A stretch of 64,000 bases of DNA from DATACQ01 sp036555515 (lineage in GTDB: Bacteria > Desulfobacterota > Binatia > UBA9968): NCBI GenBank assembly GCA_036555515.1, contig DATBLC010000161.1, positions 1 through 64,000 on the forward strand. The letters run 5' to 3'. Below, one piece after another: positions 17,392-26,063 of this stretch (positions within the stretch are counted from its first letter, which is position 1; each line of letters starts with the position of its first letter). The translations under genes and the position numbers were made by a program. The notes below the pieces were generated by a model, which was given only the letters and a program-made list of their open reading frames with translations, was not told the DNA's origin and did no database searches.

Positions 17392-18471
17392 TCAACGCAA
17401 AGCGCCGAGCAACTTGCCCAGCTCGCGCTGAATTTCAAGAATCGTCGCAAAAGTCTTTTCCGTTTCCAAAATGATCGCCGGTTGATTGGTTTTGATTCTC
17501 TCGGCGACCGTGCCGATCGCGTTTTTTCCCACCTCCATCGCCTGACCGGAGGTCGTGTATCGGATCTTCTGACCCTCGGCGGTTCCTAACCAACCGGCAA
17601 AGAAACGCGCGGCATCGGGGTGAGGCGCGGTCTTGAGAACTCCTACCGCCGAAGTCAATACCGGCAAAGGCGAAACCGCGACCCAATCCACCGCCGCTCC
17701 CTGTTTCTTCAACCGCTCTATGGTGTAAGCGTAAGTGCCGATGGCGATTGATACCTGGCCGCCGGCGAGCGCATTGGCGACCGTGGTGCCACCCTGAACG
17801 ATAATGGGCTGTTGGGATAATATTTTCTTGGTCAGTTCAATCGCCTTTCCTTTGCCCCACTCGGTGCCGAGCATGGCAAATGGAACCAATCTGGCCTCGA
17901 TGATCAGTTTTCGACCTTTCCATTTGGGCTCTGCGAGATCTTCCCAGCGCTTCGGCGCATCCTGCGCGCTCACCATCTTTGTGTTATAGGCTATCGGCAA
18001 AGTGAGATTATAGGCGCCGACGAAACGCTGATTGGCATAGACCGCGTCGAGGCCAAAATCCTTTTCCCAACCCGGGAAGGGAGCCAGCATATCCCGGTCG
18101 ATCAACGGCCGCAGCGCACGCAAAGAGCCGGACTGGATGACATCGACGCTGCTGGGTTTACCCGCTTGGCTTTCCGCGATGATTCGCTGGACCAGAGGTT
18201 CCGGTATGCTCTCAAAATTTTCAATCTTGATTCCCGGATACTGTTTGTCCAAAACCGCCTGCGCTTTCTGATAGATTTCCGTGTCCGTGGGTCCCCAGAT
18301 AATTACCCTTCCTTCTTTCTTCGCGGCATTGTAAAGCTGGACAAGGGGGTCGGCGGCGATTTTACCCTTATCTTGAGCGTGGACGGCGCCGGCCCAAATG
18401 AGCAAGCCGAAAATAATCGGAACAACCGTTATGATCCTGACTGATTCTATCCTGTTGCGAATTGCAATCAT
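17392..18471 (-). CDS. ABC solute-binding protein, family 1 (Fe/organic type)
   Basis: A 359-residue periplasmic binding protein. The ATG at 18471 (MIAIRNRIESVRIITVV) is preceded by AGGAGGGG and gives a signal peptide ending near VHAQ; the ATG at 18507 is less likely. The fold matches the FbpA/AfuA and PotD group (VIIWGPTDTEIYQKAQ near the mature start). The adjacent tyrosine pair that holds ferric iron in FbpA is not evident near the C-terminal part, so an organic ligand is more likely than iron. It leads the permease and ATPase genes directly. Confidence 0.9.
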   Translation of the reverse strand: MIAIRNRIESVRIITVVPIIFGLLIWAGAVHAQDKGKIAADPLVQLYNAAKKEGRVIIWGPTDTEIYQKAQAVLDKQYPGIKIENFESIPEPLVQRIIAESQAGKPSSVDVIQSGSLRALRPLIDRDMLAPFPGWEKDFGLDAVYANQRFVGAYNLTLPIAYNTKMVSAQDAPKRWEDLAEPKWKGRKLIIEARLVPFAMLGTEWGKGKAIELTKKILSQQPIIVQGGTTVANALAGGQVSIAIGTYAYTIERLKKQGAAVDWVAVSPLPVLTSAVGVLKTAPHPDAARFFAGWLGTAEGQKIRYTTSGQAMEVGKNAIGTVAERIKTNQPAIILETEKTFATILEIQRELGKLLGALR

Positions 18472-18519
18472 GACAGATCCCCTCCTATCGTCCCCTTCTA
18501 GGTTCAACGTTCTCGGGCA

Positions 18520-19359
18520 TCAAATCTCTTGAATTGGATGGCGCGCGAGAAAGTCTTGCAGAGTTTCTAGCGCTCCATCGCCGTCCCAAAAAGTCATGTG
18601 CTTGACGTTTGGGACCAGCGCCAACTCACAACCGGGAACGAGTTCTGCTAACCGCCGCGCCGTTCCGACCGGCGTGCTCCCGCCTCGATTCACGTCATCG
18701 GCCGCGCCGCATAGTATCAGCGTCGACACTTTAACATTAGGCGCGTTGCCAAGGGTGTCCCAAGTGCGGCGAGCGTCGTAATGATATCGGTGTTGCTCCG
18801 GGCTGGTTTGCCGCCGCCATAAAGCGTCGGATAACGCGTTGACCGTTTCAGGATGATCGCGAAAGAATTTTTCGTTGAACGCCATGTGGGTGTTTTCGAC
18901 ATGCCCGCGGATGAATCGCTCGAATCCATGGGCGCGAATTTCCTCTTCGTCGGTATTGGTCGTTTGACGCACGCCGCCACTCGTCGGTTTCACGCCTGCG
19001 CCAGCCGCCGCGATGGTCAGCGTGGCCACAAGGTCGGGGCGGTCAATCGCCAGCGCTTGCACGATTTGACCGCCCAAGGCAAAACCGACGGCGTGACAGC
19101 GCGCGACTTTCAGATGCTCTAACAGCCCCGCGCAATCCCTGGCAAACTGCTCGATGGTGTAGCCATGATCCGGCTTTCCGCTAAAACCCGTGCCCCGGCA
19201 ATCGAATACGATGGTCCGGTAACGCCTCGAGAGAAACGGCACAACGCCGACCTTCCAGGTATCGCAGGGCCACCAGGACGGGGGCGCGAGCAACACCGGC
19301 TCGCCTTGACCCTGCTCTTCATAATAGATGTTTATGTCGCCGATCTTAGCGGTGGGCAT
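18520..19359 (-). CDS. Alpha/beta-hydrolase-fold protein lacking Ser nucleophile (1)
   Basis: A 279-residue protein of the alpha/beta hydrolase fold. The nucleophile elbow reads VGFALGG with Ala at residue 94 where Ser is expected. The HG oxyanion motif is replaced by LLAPPSWW (residues 23-30). The acid (GAADD) and the His (VKHMTFWDG) of the triad remain. It is a close paralog of the protein at 20452-21294, which shares the same changes. From memory, E. coli RutD also has Ala here and is tied to aminoacrylate breakdown, so loss of Ser need not mean loss of function. It sits between two binding-protein genes in one operon. Substrate unknown. Confidence 0.88.
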   Translation of the reverse strand: MPTAKIGDINIYYEEQGQGEPVLLAPPSWWPCDTWKVGVVPFLSRRYRTIVFDCRGTGFSGKPDHGYTIEQFARDCAGLLEHLKVARCHAVGFALGGQIVQALAIDRPDLVATLTIAAAGAGVKPTSGGVRQTTNTDEEEIRAHGFERFIRGHVENTHMAFNEKFFRDHPETVNALSDALWRRQTSPEQHRYHYDARRTWDTLGNAPNVKVSTLILCGAADDVNRGGSTPVGTARRLAELVPGCELALVPNVKHMTFWDGDGALETLQDFLARHPIQEI

Positions 19360-19408
19360 GTCAAACCTCGCGTCTTGGATTACTCGACATCCGGAATGCT
19401 CCGGTTAG

Positions 19409-20455
19409 CTATGGGATTGGCTGCCAGCTTTTCGCTTGTAGCGCGCCATGGGCTTTCCGCACAAACACAAACTCGAAAAGCTTATCCGCCGGCGGTGCTT
19501 CTTTCATGCCGGCAATCTTGAGTATAAACCCGGTCATCTTCTTTGCGGCTTCTGCTGAAATGGTACCGTCTGCGGTCATGGTGGGCCGGGACGAATCATA
19601 CAGCCTGGCCGCGGCGAGATCGTCGATTTTGAGCACGCGCGCCATGACTTTGAGCGTCCCCGGGCGATTCTCGCGCATGAACAAGAACCCCATGACCGTG
19701 GCGCGAACGAATTTTTCCACCATGGCAGAATCGGTTTTTATTAATTCCTCCCGGGCAACAATGCCTCCGCTGGGTAACACGAAACCCTGGTCTTTAAACA
19801 CGATCAGTTCCCTGAATCCCTGTTCTCTGGCGCTGAAAGTCACCGGCGCAATGAGTACCGACGCGTCGATGGCGCCGGTCATGAGGGCAGTAAAGCGAGT
19901 ATCTGCCGCGCCCACCGCCAAGATGGTTACATCCCGAGCGGGAGCGAGTCCGTTGGCATTCAGCACTTCGCGCAACAAAATGTCGTCAATGACGCCGACG
20001 CCCGCCACCGCGAGTTTTTTTCCCTGTAGCGCTCTGACGTTTTGCAACTCCGGCCGCGCGTACAAGACATGCTGCGGTTTGTCGAACTGACAGAACAGCA
20101 CCCTGAGCGGCGCGCCCTTCAGGGCGGTCGTCAGCCCGGCCAGCGGAACGCCGGAGAACTCTACACTGCCGCTCAGCACCGCCAGATTTGCGGTAGGTGC
20201 CCGCATCGCGATCAGCTCGACGTCCAAACCCTCCGCCGCATAATAATTGTTCACCTTGGCGGCAAGAAAAGAAAGCGCGGCGATAGTATAGCCGGGAAGC
20301 GCCACACGAACTTTTTTGCCTTGTGCCTGTGCAGGAGCGGTTATTGCCGTCATGATAAGGAAACAGCAAACAACGATCGTAGTGGCGTAACCGCAAAGCC
20401 GGGCGCGCGGGGCAGCATCGCTCATTCGACCAACGGAGTGAAATACCAGAATCAT
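19409..20455 (-). CDS. NMT1/TauA-type solute-binding protein
   Basis: About 348 residues from the ATG at 20455, which overlaps the previous gene's stop as ATGA and so implies translational coupling. ATGs at 20524 and 20422 are alternatives. A hydrophobic segment (TTIVVCCFLIMTAITAPAQA) is the export signal. The mature protein starts KKVRVALPGYTIAALSFLAA, typical of the sulfonate/nitrate/thiamine-precursor binding group. No NMT1-type permease or ATPase adjoins it, so it may work with a remote transporter or as a sensor. Confidence 0.85.
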   Translation of the reverse strand: MILVFHSVGRMSDAAPRARLCGYATTIVVCCFLIMTAITAPAQAQGKKVRVALPGYTIAALSFLAAKVNNYYAAEGLDVELIAMRAPTANLAVLSGSVEFSGVPLAGLTTALKGAPLRVLFCQFDKPQHVLYARPELQNVRALQGKKLAVAGVGVIDDILLREVLNANGLAPARDVTILAVGAADTRFTALMTGAIDASVLIAPVTFSAREQGFRELIVFKDQGFVLPSGGIVAREELIKTDSAMVEKFVRATVMGFLFMRENRPGTLKVMARVLKIDDLAAARLYDSSRPTMTADGTISAEAAKKMTGFILKIAGMKEAPPADKLFEFVFVRKAHGALQAKSWQPIP

Positions 20456-21294
20456 CGACTTGCTCCGATCGGATGGCGGACCAGGAAATTTTGCAGCGCG
20501 GCAAGCCCGCCGATTCCGTCCCAAAACGTCATATGCTTCACCTGCGGAATTAAGAATAATTCTGCGCCAGGCGTCAGTTGAGCCAAACGCTTCGCCGTAT
20601 CCAGCGGCGTGCTACCGCGCCGGATCACATCGTCGTCGGCGCCGCAGAGAATCAGCGTCGGCACTTTCACCTCGGCGGCCTTCCCCAGCGTATCCCAAGT
20701 GAGACGCGCTTCCTCGTGGCGGCGAAACATCTCGGCCGTGCTTTGTCCCGACCAAACGGCATTGGCCAGGGCCTTCACCACGTCGCTCTGTTCGCGATAA
20801 AAATCACGGTTAAACGCCATGGTGTCGTTTTCTATGTAGGCGCGGATATAACCCTCGAACCCCCTATCGCGAATCTCGCGATCCGTGTCAGGCGACACAA
20901 TCCTCGGGCCGCCGCTCAGGGTTTTGGCGCCCGACCCCGAGGCGGCGATGGTCAGGGTTGCCACTAGATCCGGCCGCTCTATGGCCAGCGCCTGAACGAT
21001 TTGTCCGCCGAGCGCGAAACCCACTGCATGGCAGCGGAAGATGCCGAGCTGTCCCAATAGCCCGATGCAATCTCGAGCGAATTGGGGCACGGTGTAGTCG
21101 CTCTCAGGCTTGCTGCTACGCCCGGTCCCCCGGCAATCGAATACGATAGTTCTAAACTGCTTCGATAGAAACGGAACGACGCCGACGTTCCAAGTATCGG
21201 ACGGCCACCAGGAAGCCGGCGCGAGCAACACCGGATCGCCGTTTCCCAGTTCTTCGTAATAGATATCGACGTCCCCTACCTGCGTCGTCGGCAT
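20452..21294 (-). CDS. Alpha/beta-hydrolase-fold protein lacking Ser nucleophile (2)
   Basis: A 280-residue paralog of the protein at 18520-19359, nearly colinear from MPT through the C-terminus. It has the same elbow VGFALGG (Ala94), the same LLAPASWW in place of the oxyanion HG, and keeps the acid (GADDD) and His (VKHMTFWDG). The shared substitution in two diverged copies argues that it is selected rather than accidental. It is the first gene of the minus-strand unit and is coupled to the binding protein by an ATGA overlap. Confidence 0.9.
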   Translation of the reverse strand: MPTTQVGDVDIYYEELGNGDPVLLAPASWWPSDTWNVGVVPFLSKQFRTIVFDCRGTGRSSKPESDYTVPQFARDCIGLLGQLGIFRCHAVGFALGGQIVQALAIERPDLVATLTIAASGSGAKTLSGGPRIVSPDTDREIRDRGFEGYIRAYIENDTMAFNRDFYREQSDVVKALANAVWSGQSTAEMFRRHEEARLTWDTLGKAAEVKVPTLILCGADDDVIRRGSTPLDTAKRLAQLTPGAELFLIPQVKHMTFWDGIGGLAALQNFLVRHPIGASR

Positions 21295-21760
21295 TGACGA
21301 AACACCTCAAAATCCTTTAACCACAGAGACCTAACGCGGTAAAGACACAACCAAAGAAAACATTTAACCGCAAACAACCTAGTGTGGTGGCCCAGAAATT
21401 CGCTGAAAAAGTCCAATCGACGGCACCAGCCGAAGTGGAACTCAAATCCCCCGTTGTCCCCGGTCCGTACACCAGCCTTTTTTCAAAGGGGGAATTTCTC
21501 CAACCCCTCTTTGGAAAAGGGGAAGGGGAGATTTTTTCGGACGGAATGACGCCGGAGTTATACATCGAACTTGTGGGACATGATACTAGCTCGGCAAAGA
21601 CGCAACCATGAGCTCGGGATGACGCACACCCAGCCCAAGGCGTTGCCTTTGTAGCTAGTTTTTCCTTGCTCTTTTCGCCGCTGTATTCCCCTTGACACTT
21701 TCTTGCCGCTTTGTCACTGTTCCTCTGCTCTGCCAATCAAACATATTAGGGACGCCGACT
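21295..21760. other. Intergenic region with purine-rich palindromic repeat
   Basis: No supported gene. Bases 21476-21530 hold TTTTTTCAAAGGGGGAATTTC followed by CTCTTTGGAAAAGGGGAAGG, arranged as inverted repeats around AATTTCTCC. The minus-strand ORF 21317-21736 has no protein-like character and is rejected. The left part must hold the promoter of the minus-strand operon, and the right part that of the PqqC-like gene (TTGACA at 21692-21697, weak -10). Confidence 0.55.
21476..21530. repeat. Palindromic A/G-rich intergenic repeat
   Basis: Runs of A and G on one side mirror runs of T and C on the other, giving an imperfect hairpin. A similar fragment (CTTTTCAAAGGGAAGGGAGA) lies near 4036-4056, so it belongs to a dispersed family. 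No function assigned. Confidence 0.45.
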
Positions 21761-22429
21761 ATGGAAAACCAGGCTTTCATTGATGATCTGATGCGCGAAA
21801 TAGTCAATCCGGGCGTGGAGCAACTCCTGAGCAACCGATTTTTTACCGAGCTACGAGAGGGCAAGCTCGCCAAAAAGCGGCTCCAGGGTTTTGCCGTGCA
21901 GCACTATCTTTCAAACCATGTGATCAACAAAGGACTCGCCTTCCTGATGGTTCGAAACGCCAACAATCAACCGATGTACGATCAGTTCGCCGAGCTCTTC
22001 GCCGAAGAGCAGTCCCACCCCGGGTTGATGAAACGTTTCGGCGAAGCCATTGGGTTGACCGACGAGGAGTTCAAAAACGGCATCATGATCTACGAATGCG
22101 TCGCCCACACCGCCGCGATCATACGTGGAATGTTCGTCGGCCTACCCGCCGAGACCCGCGCCGGCGCGCTGGTCAACGAAACCATGGTGTGCCGCTACTC
22201 CGAAGCATTTGATACGGCGCTGGAGAAACACTACGGTCTGGATAGCCGGGCCAGAACGTTTTTCATCGTGCATAGCAAAGTCGACAAAGAGCATACAGCG
22301 ATGGCCGCGGAAACCATCGCCCGGAATGCCAATTCCGAGCGAGACAAAGAGCTCGTACGCGTCGCCGCGAAGAACATGGTGCGCTTCAAGCTGGCCAAGT
22401 TCGATGGCATTTACGACGCGTACGCCTAA
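21761..22429 (+). CDS. PqqC/TenA/CADD-like heme-oxygenase-fold protein
   Basis: A 222-residue all-helical protein from the ATG at 21761 (MENQAFIDDLMREIVNPGVE); the frame opens at 21692 but the extension is not conserved-looking. His and acid residues that could bind metal are AVQHYLSNH, FAEEQSHPG and SKVDKEHTAM. The superfamily includes PqqC, TenA and the di-iron oxidases UndA and CADD, the last used in p-aminobenzoate synthesis. The acid/His pattern favours a metal-using member over TenA. A MetE-domain gene follows 96 bases later, perhaps in one transcript. Confidence 0.82.
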   Translation: MENQAFIDDLMREIVNPGVEQLLSNRFFTELREGKLAKKRLQGFAVQHYLSNHVINKGLAFLMVRNANNQPMYDQFAELFAEEQSHPGLMKRFGEAIGLTDEEFKNGIMIYECVAHTAAIIRGMFVGLPAETRAGALVNETMVCRYSEAFDTALEKHYGLDSRARTFFIVHSKVDKEHTAMAAETIARNANSERDKELVRVAAKNMVRFKLAKFDGIYDAYA

Positions 22430-22525
22430 GTGGCGTATTTGCCGAATTCGATTGGAACGTGTGCAACGATTCCAGTTGCTTCAATCGTTCCCTATGGCCC
22501 AACGCTTTTTCGAAAGGATGATCGA

Positions 22526-23677
22526 ATGAAGTACAGTGCCGAGCGAATTTTGACTACCCACGCCGGCGCGCTGCCGCAGCCACCGGATTTGAAGGAAATG
22601 CACAGCGCTCAGGTTGCCGGGAAGCCGGTGGAGAAAAACGCCTTCGCGAAGCGCGTGCGCGACGCCGTTGCGGAAGTGGTGAAAAAACAGATCGCTTGCG
22701 GCATCGACATCATCAACGACGGCGAATTGGGTAAATCGAATTTCTCGCGCTATGCCCGCGAGCGTTTGAGCGGCTTCATCGAGCGAGAAGTGCGGCCTGA
22801 GGATCTCCCGTCAACCATTTATGCGCGTGATCTGGTGGAGTTCAGCGATTATTTCAGCGCCAGAACTTCTCACCGCGGCGACAATCTCAGGCGGGTATTT
22901 TGCAACGCGCCGCTCAAGTACATCGGCCAGGCATCGCTCAAAACGGAGATCGAAGATTTTAGAGCCGCACTCCAGGGCCAGAAATATGAAGCGGCCTTTC
23001 TTCCCGCCATCGCCCCCGGCACCATCGAACACTGGATGAAGAACGATTATTACGCCAACGATGAGGCCTATCTGATGGCCATTGCCGACGCCATGCATGA
23101 AGAGTACAAAGCCATCGCCGATGCGGGTTTTTTGTTGCAAATCGACGACCCAGACCTTCCCGACGGCTGGCAGTTCATGGCGCGCATGACCGTGCCGGAA
23201 TATCGCAAATACGCCGAACTGCGCGTCGCTGCGTTAAACCACGGCCTGAGAGATATTCCCGCCGAGCGCGTCCGCTTTCACACCTGCTGGGGCAGCTATC
23301 ACGGACCGCACAAATACGACATTCCGCTGCGCGACATCATCGACCTGATCTTAAAAGTGAAGGCCGACACCATCTCCATTGAGGCGGCCAATCCGCGCCA
23401 CGAGCATGAGTGGCGGGTATGGGAGGAAGTGAAACTTCCGGCCGGCAAAGTTTTGGTCCCGGGCGTGGTCGGCCATGCAACGGATATCGTCGAACACCCG
23501 CAAGCCATTGCCGACCGGTTGGTCCGCTACGCGAAAGTCGTCGGGCGCGAAAACGTTATGGCCGGTACCGACTGCGGCCTCGGCCCCAGAGTCGGCAGCG
23601 CGCAGATCTGCTGGGCCAAGTTCGAAGCGATGGCCGAAGGCGCGCGCCTTGCGACGAAAGAACTGTGGGGCAAATGA
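22526..23677 (+). CDS. MetE C-terminal-domain-like methyltransferase
   Basis: A 383-residue TIM-barrel protein corresponding to the catalytic half of cobalamin-independent methionine synthase without the N-terminal half. The thiol-activating zinc ligands are present: His and Cys in RFHTCWG, Glu in SIEAANPRHEHEW, and Cys in GTDCGLGPR. The family also contains epoxyalkane:coenzyme M transferases and uncharacterised catabolic enzymes, so the acceptor thiol is uncertain. Start ATG 22526 follows GAAAGGATG; the frame is open from 22430. Its partner upstream is the PqqC-like protein. Confidence 0.88.
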   Translation: MKYSAERILTTHAGALPQPPDLKEMHSAQVAGKPVEKNAFAKRVRDAVAEVVKKQIACGIDIINDGELGKSNFSRYARERLSGFIEREVRPEDLPSTIYARDLVEFSDYFSARTSHRGDNLRRVFCNAPLKYIGQASLKTEIEDFRAALQGQKYEAAFLPAIAPGTIEHWMKNDYYANDEAYLMAIADAMHEEYKAIADAGFLLQIDDPDLPDGWQFMARMTVPEYRKYAELRVAALNHGLRDIPAERVRFHTCWGSYHGPHKYDIPLRDIIDLILKVKADTISIEAANPRHEHEWRVWEEVKLPAGKVLVPGVVGHATDIVEHPQAIADRLVRYAKVVGRENVMAGTDCGLGPRVGSAQICWAKFEAMAEGARLATKELWGK

Positions 23678-23751
23678 CCGGTCTCTGCTAGAGCGCGTTT
23701 CAAAGAAAGCAAATCTGCGGTGGATTCAATATTTTACGAGGAGGAACCCCT

Positions 23752-24789
23752 ATGATTTTGGCACGGAGCGTGCGCAACAACTTGTTCGGACCCTGTATGG
23801 TGCTTCTTTGGCTGACTTGCGCCCACGCCCAACAACTACCCAAAGCCGTCACGATTGGAACCAACCCGCCGGGTACAGTCTTCTACGCGCTGGCGAGCGG
23901 CCTCGCCAAAGTCGCCAGCGAAGCAACCCCAATCCAAGCCAACATCCAACCCTATACGGGGACCAGCACCTTGCTCCCGCTTCTCAATAACGGGGAACTG
24001 CAATTTGCGATAGTTAACGGGGTCGACATGGGGATGGCGTACCGCGGACCGCAAAAGCTCAAAGTCGGGGGAAAAAACGACTTCCAGCATTCCCCCAACA
24101 TTCGCCTTGTGATGCGCGGCGCACCTCTGATCGTCGGGTTGCTCGTCAGGAAAGACTCGCCTTTGAAGAATGTTCACGACATCAAGGGAAAGCGAGTGAC
24201 CGGAGAATATCCTGCTCATCAGGCGGTGTGGTTCAACATGTTCGGGCAGTTGTCGAACGGAGGGCTCACCTGGAAGGACGTCAAGGTGGTCCCCGTGCCA
24301 GCAGTCAACGACGGCATCGATGCCCTGGTGCAAGGCCGGGCTGACGTCACCACGGGGGCCATGAACATGGCGAAAATCAGAGAAGCCGATGCTTCCGTCG
24401 GCGTGAGGCATCTCTCGATCGACTGCTCACCAGAGGGTGACAGGCGCATTCGCGCAGCAGTCCCGGGCTATTACACGAGGCTCGTCAAGGCCGGAGGTGG
24501 CGCCGCCGTGGTTGAGGACACGTGCATGGTCGCCTACGATATCCATTTCGCCACCCATAGCAGGGCTGCGGATAACTTAGTAACGACAATCCTGAAGGCC
24601 ATATGGGATAACGAAGCGAAGCTCAAGCCGATTCACCCCGGCTTCAGGGAATGGACCAAAGAGCGGGCGGTGGACGAGGACTCGACTATCCCCTATCACC
24701 CGGCGGCGGCGCAGTTTTACCGGGAGCAAAAGGCCTGGCCCGCCAAAATGGACGAAACGCAAAAGAAGTTACTGGCGTTAAACCCCTAA
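23752..24789 (+). CDS. TAXI-family TRAP solute receptor (1)
   Basis: A 345-residue periplasmic receptor. Signal peptide MILARSVRNNLFGPCMVLL ends near HAQQ. The mature start AVTIGTNPPGTVFYALASGL is the TAXI signature region. AGGAGGAACCCC precedes the ATG. It is followed by a paralog and then the fused TRAP permease. TAXI systems import organic acids and related compounds with an ion gradient; the ligand is unknown. Confidence 0.92.
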   Translation: MILARSVRNNLFGPCMVLLWLTCAHAQQLPKAVTIGTNPPGTVFYALASGLAKVASEATPIQANIQPYTGTSTLLPLLNNGELQFAIVNGVDMGMAYRGPQKLKVGGKNDFQHSPNIRLVMRGAPLIVGLLVRKDSPLKNVHDIKGKRVTGEYPAHQAVWFNMFGQLSNGGLTWKDVKVVPVPAVNDGIDALVQGRADVTTGAMNMAKIREADASVGVRHLSIDCSPEGDRRIRAAVPGYYTRLVKAGGGAAVVEDTCMVAYDIHFATHSRAADNLVTTILKAIWDNEAKLKPIHPGFREWTKERAVDEDSTIPYHPAAAQFYREQKAWPAKMDETQKKLLALNP

Positions 24790-24849
24790 CGAAAAGCACG
24801 AGTGAAGTCATGCGCGGCTGAGCGGTTGGCGCCAAAAAGGAGAACTGTC

Positions 24850-25893
24850 ATGCGTGATAATGCGAGTAGAGTTCATGTGTCCGTTCTTGCGGCCATTATC
24901 GTGATGCTCTTTCCCCTTTTCCCGGTCAAGGCACAGAAGCTTCCTCGGTCGCTAACCGTTGGATCTAACCCTCCAGGCTCGGTTTTCTATGCACTAGCGA
25001 GCGGGCTGGCCAAGGCTGTGAGCGAGGCCACGCCCATGCAGATGGCCGTGCAGCCGTACACTGGAACAAGCACGTTTCTTCCTCTCCTCAACGCCGGGGA
25101 ACTGGACTTCGGCATCAATAACGCTGTGGACATGGCGCTCTCCTATCAGGGGCCGGAGCGGTTGCAGATCGGCGGCCGAAATCCCTTTGTCCACATTCCT
25201 AACGTGCGCTTGGTGATGCGCGGGTCACCTTTGCTGGTGGGATTGCTGGTGCGGAAGGACTCCCCTCTGAAGACCATCCATGAAATCAAAGGCAAACGCG
25301 TCGCAGGTGAGTATCCCGCCCAGTTGGCCGTGTGGTACAACATGTACGGCCAGCTCGCCAGCGCAGGGCTCGCCTGGAAGGACTTAATAGTCGTTCCCGT
25401 GCCGGCGGCAAACGAAGGAGTCGACGCCTTGGTCCAAGGCCGTGTGGAAGTTGCGATGCACGCACTGAACTCCGCCAAGGTGAGGGAGGCTGATGCATCC
25501 ATTGGCGTCCGGCATCTTTCAATTGACTGCTCTGCAGCAGGAGAGAAGCGATTGCGGCAAGCGGTTCCAGGCTATTACTCGCGTCTCGTCAAGGGTGGGA
25601 CGGCCCTGGCCGTGATCGAAGACACCTGTTTCATCGCCTACGATATCTACCTAACTGCGCACAAGGCCGCCCCCGACACCGTCGTGGCGGCCGTCGTCAA
25701 GGCGGTGTGGGACAATATAGAGAAGCTGCCACCGCTTCACCCTGGCTTCAAGGAATGGACTCGTGAGCGGATGGTGGACCCTGACGTCACGATCCCCTAT
25801 CACCCGGCGGCGCTGCAGTTCTTTAAGGAAAAAAACCTCTGGTCGGCCAAAGTCGATGAGACGCAGAAGAAGCTGCTGGCGTTGAATCCGTGA
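24850..25893 (+). CDS. TAXI-family TRAP solute receptor (2)
   Basis: A 347-residue paralog of the preceding gene, sharing most motifs (VGSNPPGSVFYALASGL and the same final TQKKLLALNP). The ATG at 24850 has AAAGGAGAACTGTC upstream and gives a signal peptide; the frame opens at 24802. The tandem copies have diverged enough in the middle (for example DFGINNAVDM against QFAIVNGVDM) to bind different ligands while sharing one membrane component. Confidence 0.92.
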   Translation: MRDNASRVHVSVLAAIIVMLFPLFPVKAQKLPRSLTVGSNPPGSVFYALASGLAKAVSEATPMQMAVQPYTGTSTFLPLLNAGELDFGINNAVDMALSYQGPERLQIGGRNPFVHIPNVRLVMRGSPLLVGLLVRKDSPLKTIHEIKGKRVAGEYPAQLAVWYNMYGQLASAGLAWKDLIVVPVPAANEGVDALVQGRVEVAMHALNSAKVREADASIGVRHLSIDCSAAGEKRLRQAVPGYYSRLVKGGTALAVIEDTCFIAYDIYLTAHKAAPDTVVAAVVKAVWDNIEKLPPLHPGFKEWTRERMVDPDVTIPYHPAALQFFKEKNLWSAKVDETQKKLLALNP

Positions 25894-26031
25894 ACCTAGA
25901 AGCCGTTGCACGACTTAGGCAACTCCCTCGGTGGATGGCGCCTCTAGAGATACAACGGGTATGATGAGTTCAGAACAGCGCTCCATACAAAAGTCAAGAT
26001 GGATTTCAAACCCGGCGCGTTTCCACCGCGC

Positions 26032-26055
26032 TGGAACGTCTTGAACGATTTGAAC
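26032..26055 (+). repeat. 9-bp phased TTGAAC array
   Basis: TGGAAC, TTGAAC and TTGAAC start at 26032, 26041 and 26050, exactly 9 bases apart, ending 8 bases before the permease start codon. The same array with the same period lies at 1005-1037. It replaces the place where a Shine-Dalgarno sequence would be expected. Confidence 0.5.
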
Positions 26056-26063
26056 AAACTGAC

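Noticed and set aside
21317..21736. 139-residue minus-strand frame
   Set aside because: It spans a low-complexity palindromic repeat and overlaps the promoter region of the next gene; composition is not protein-like.
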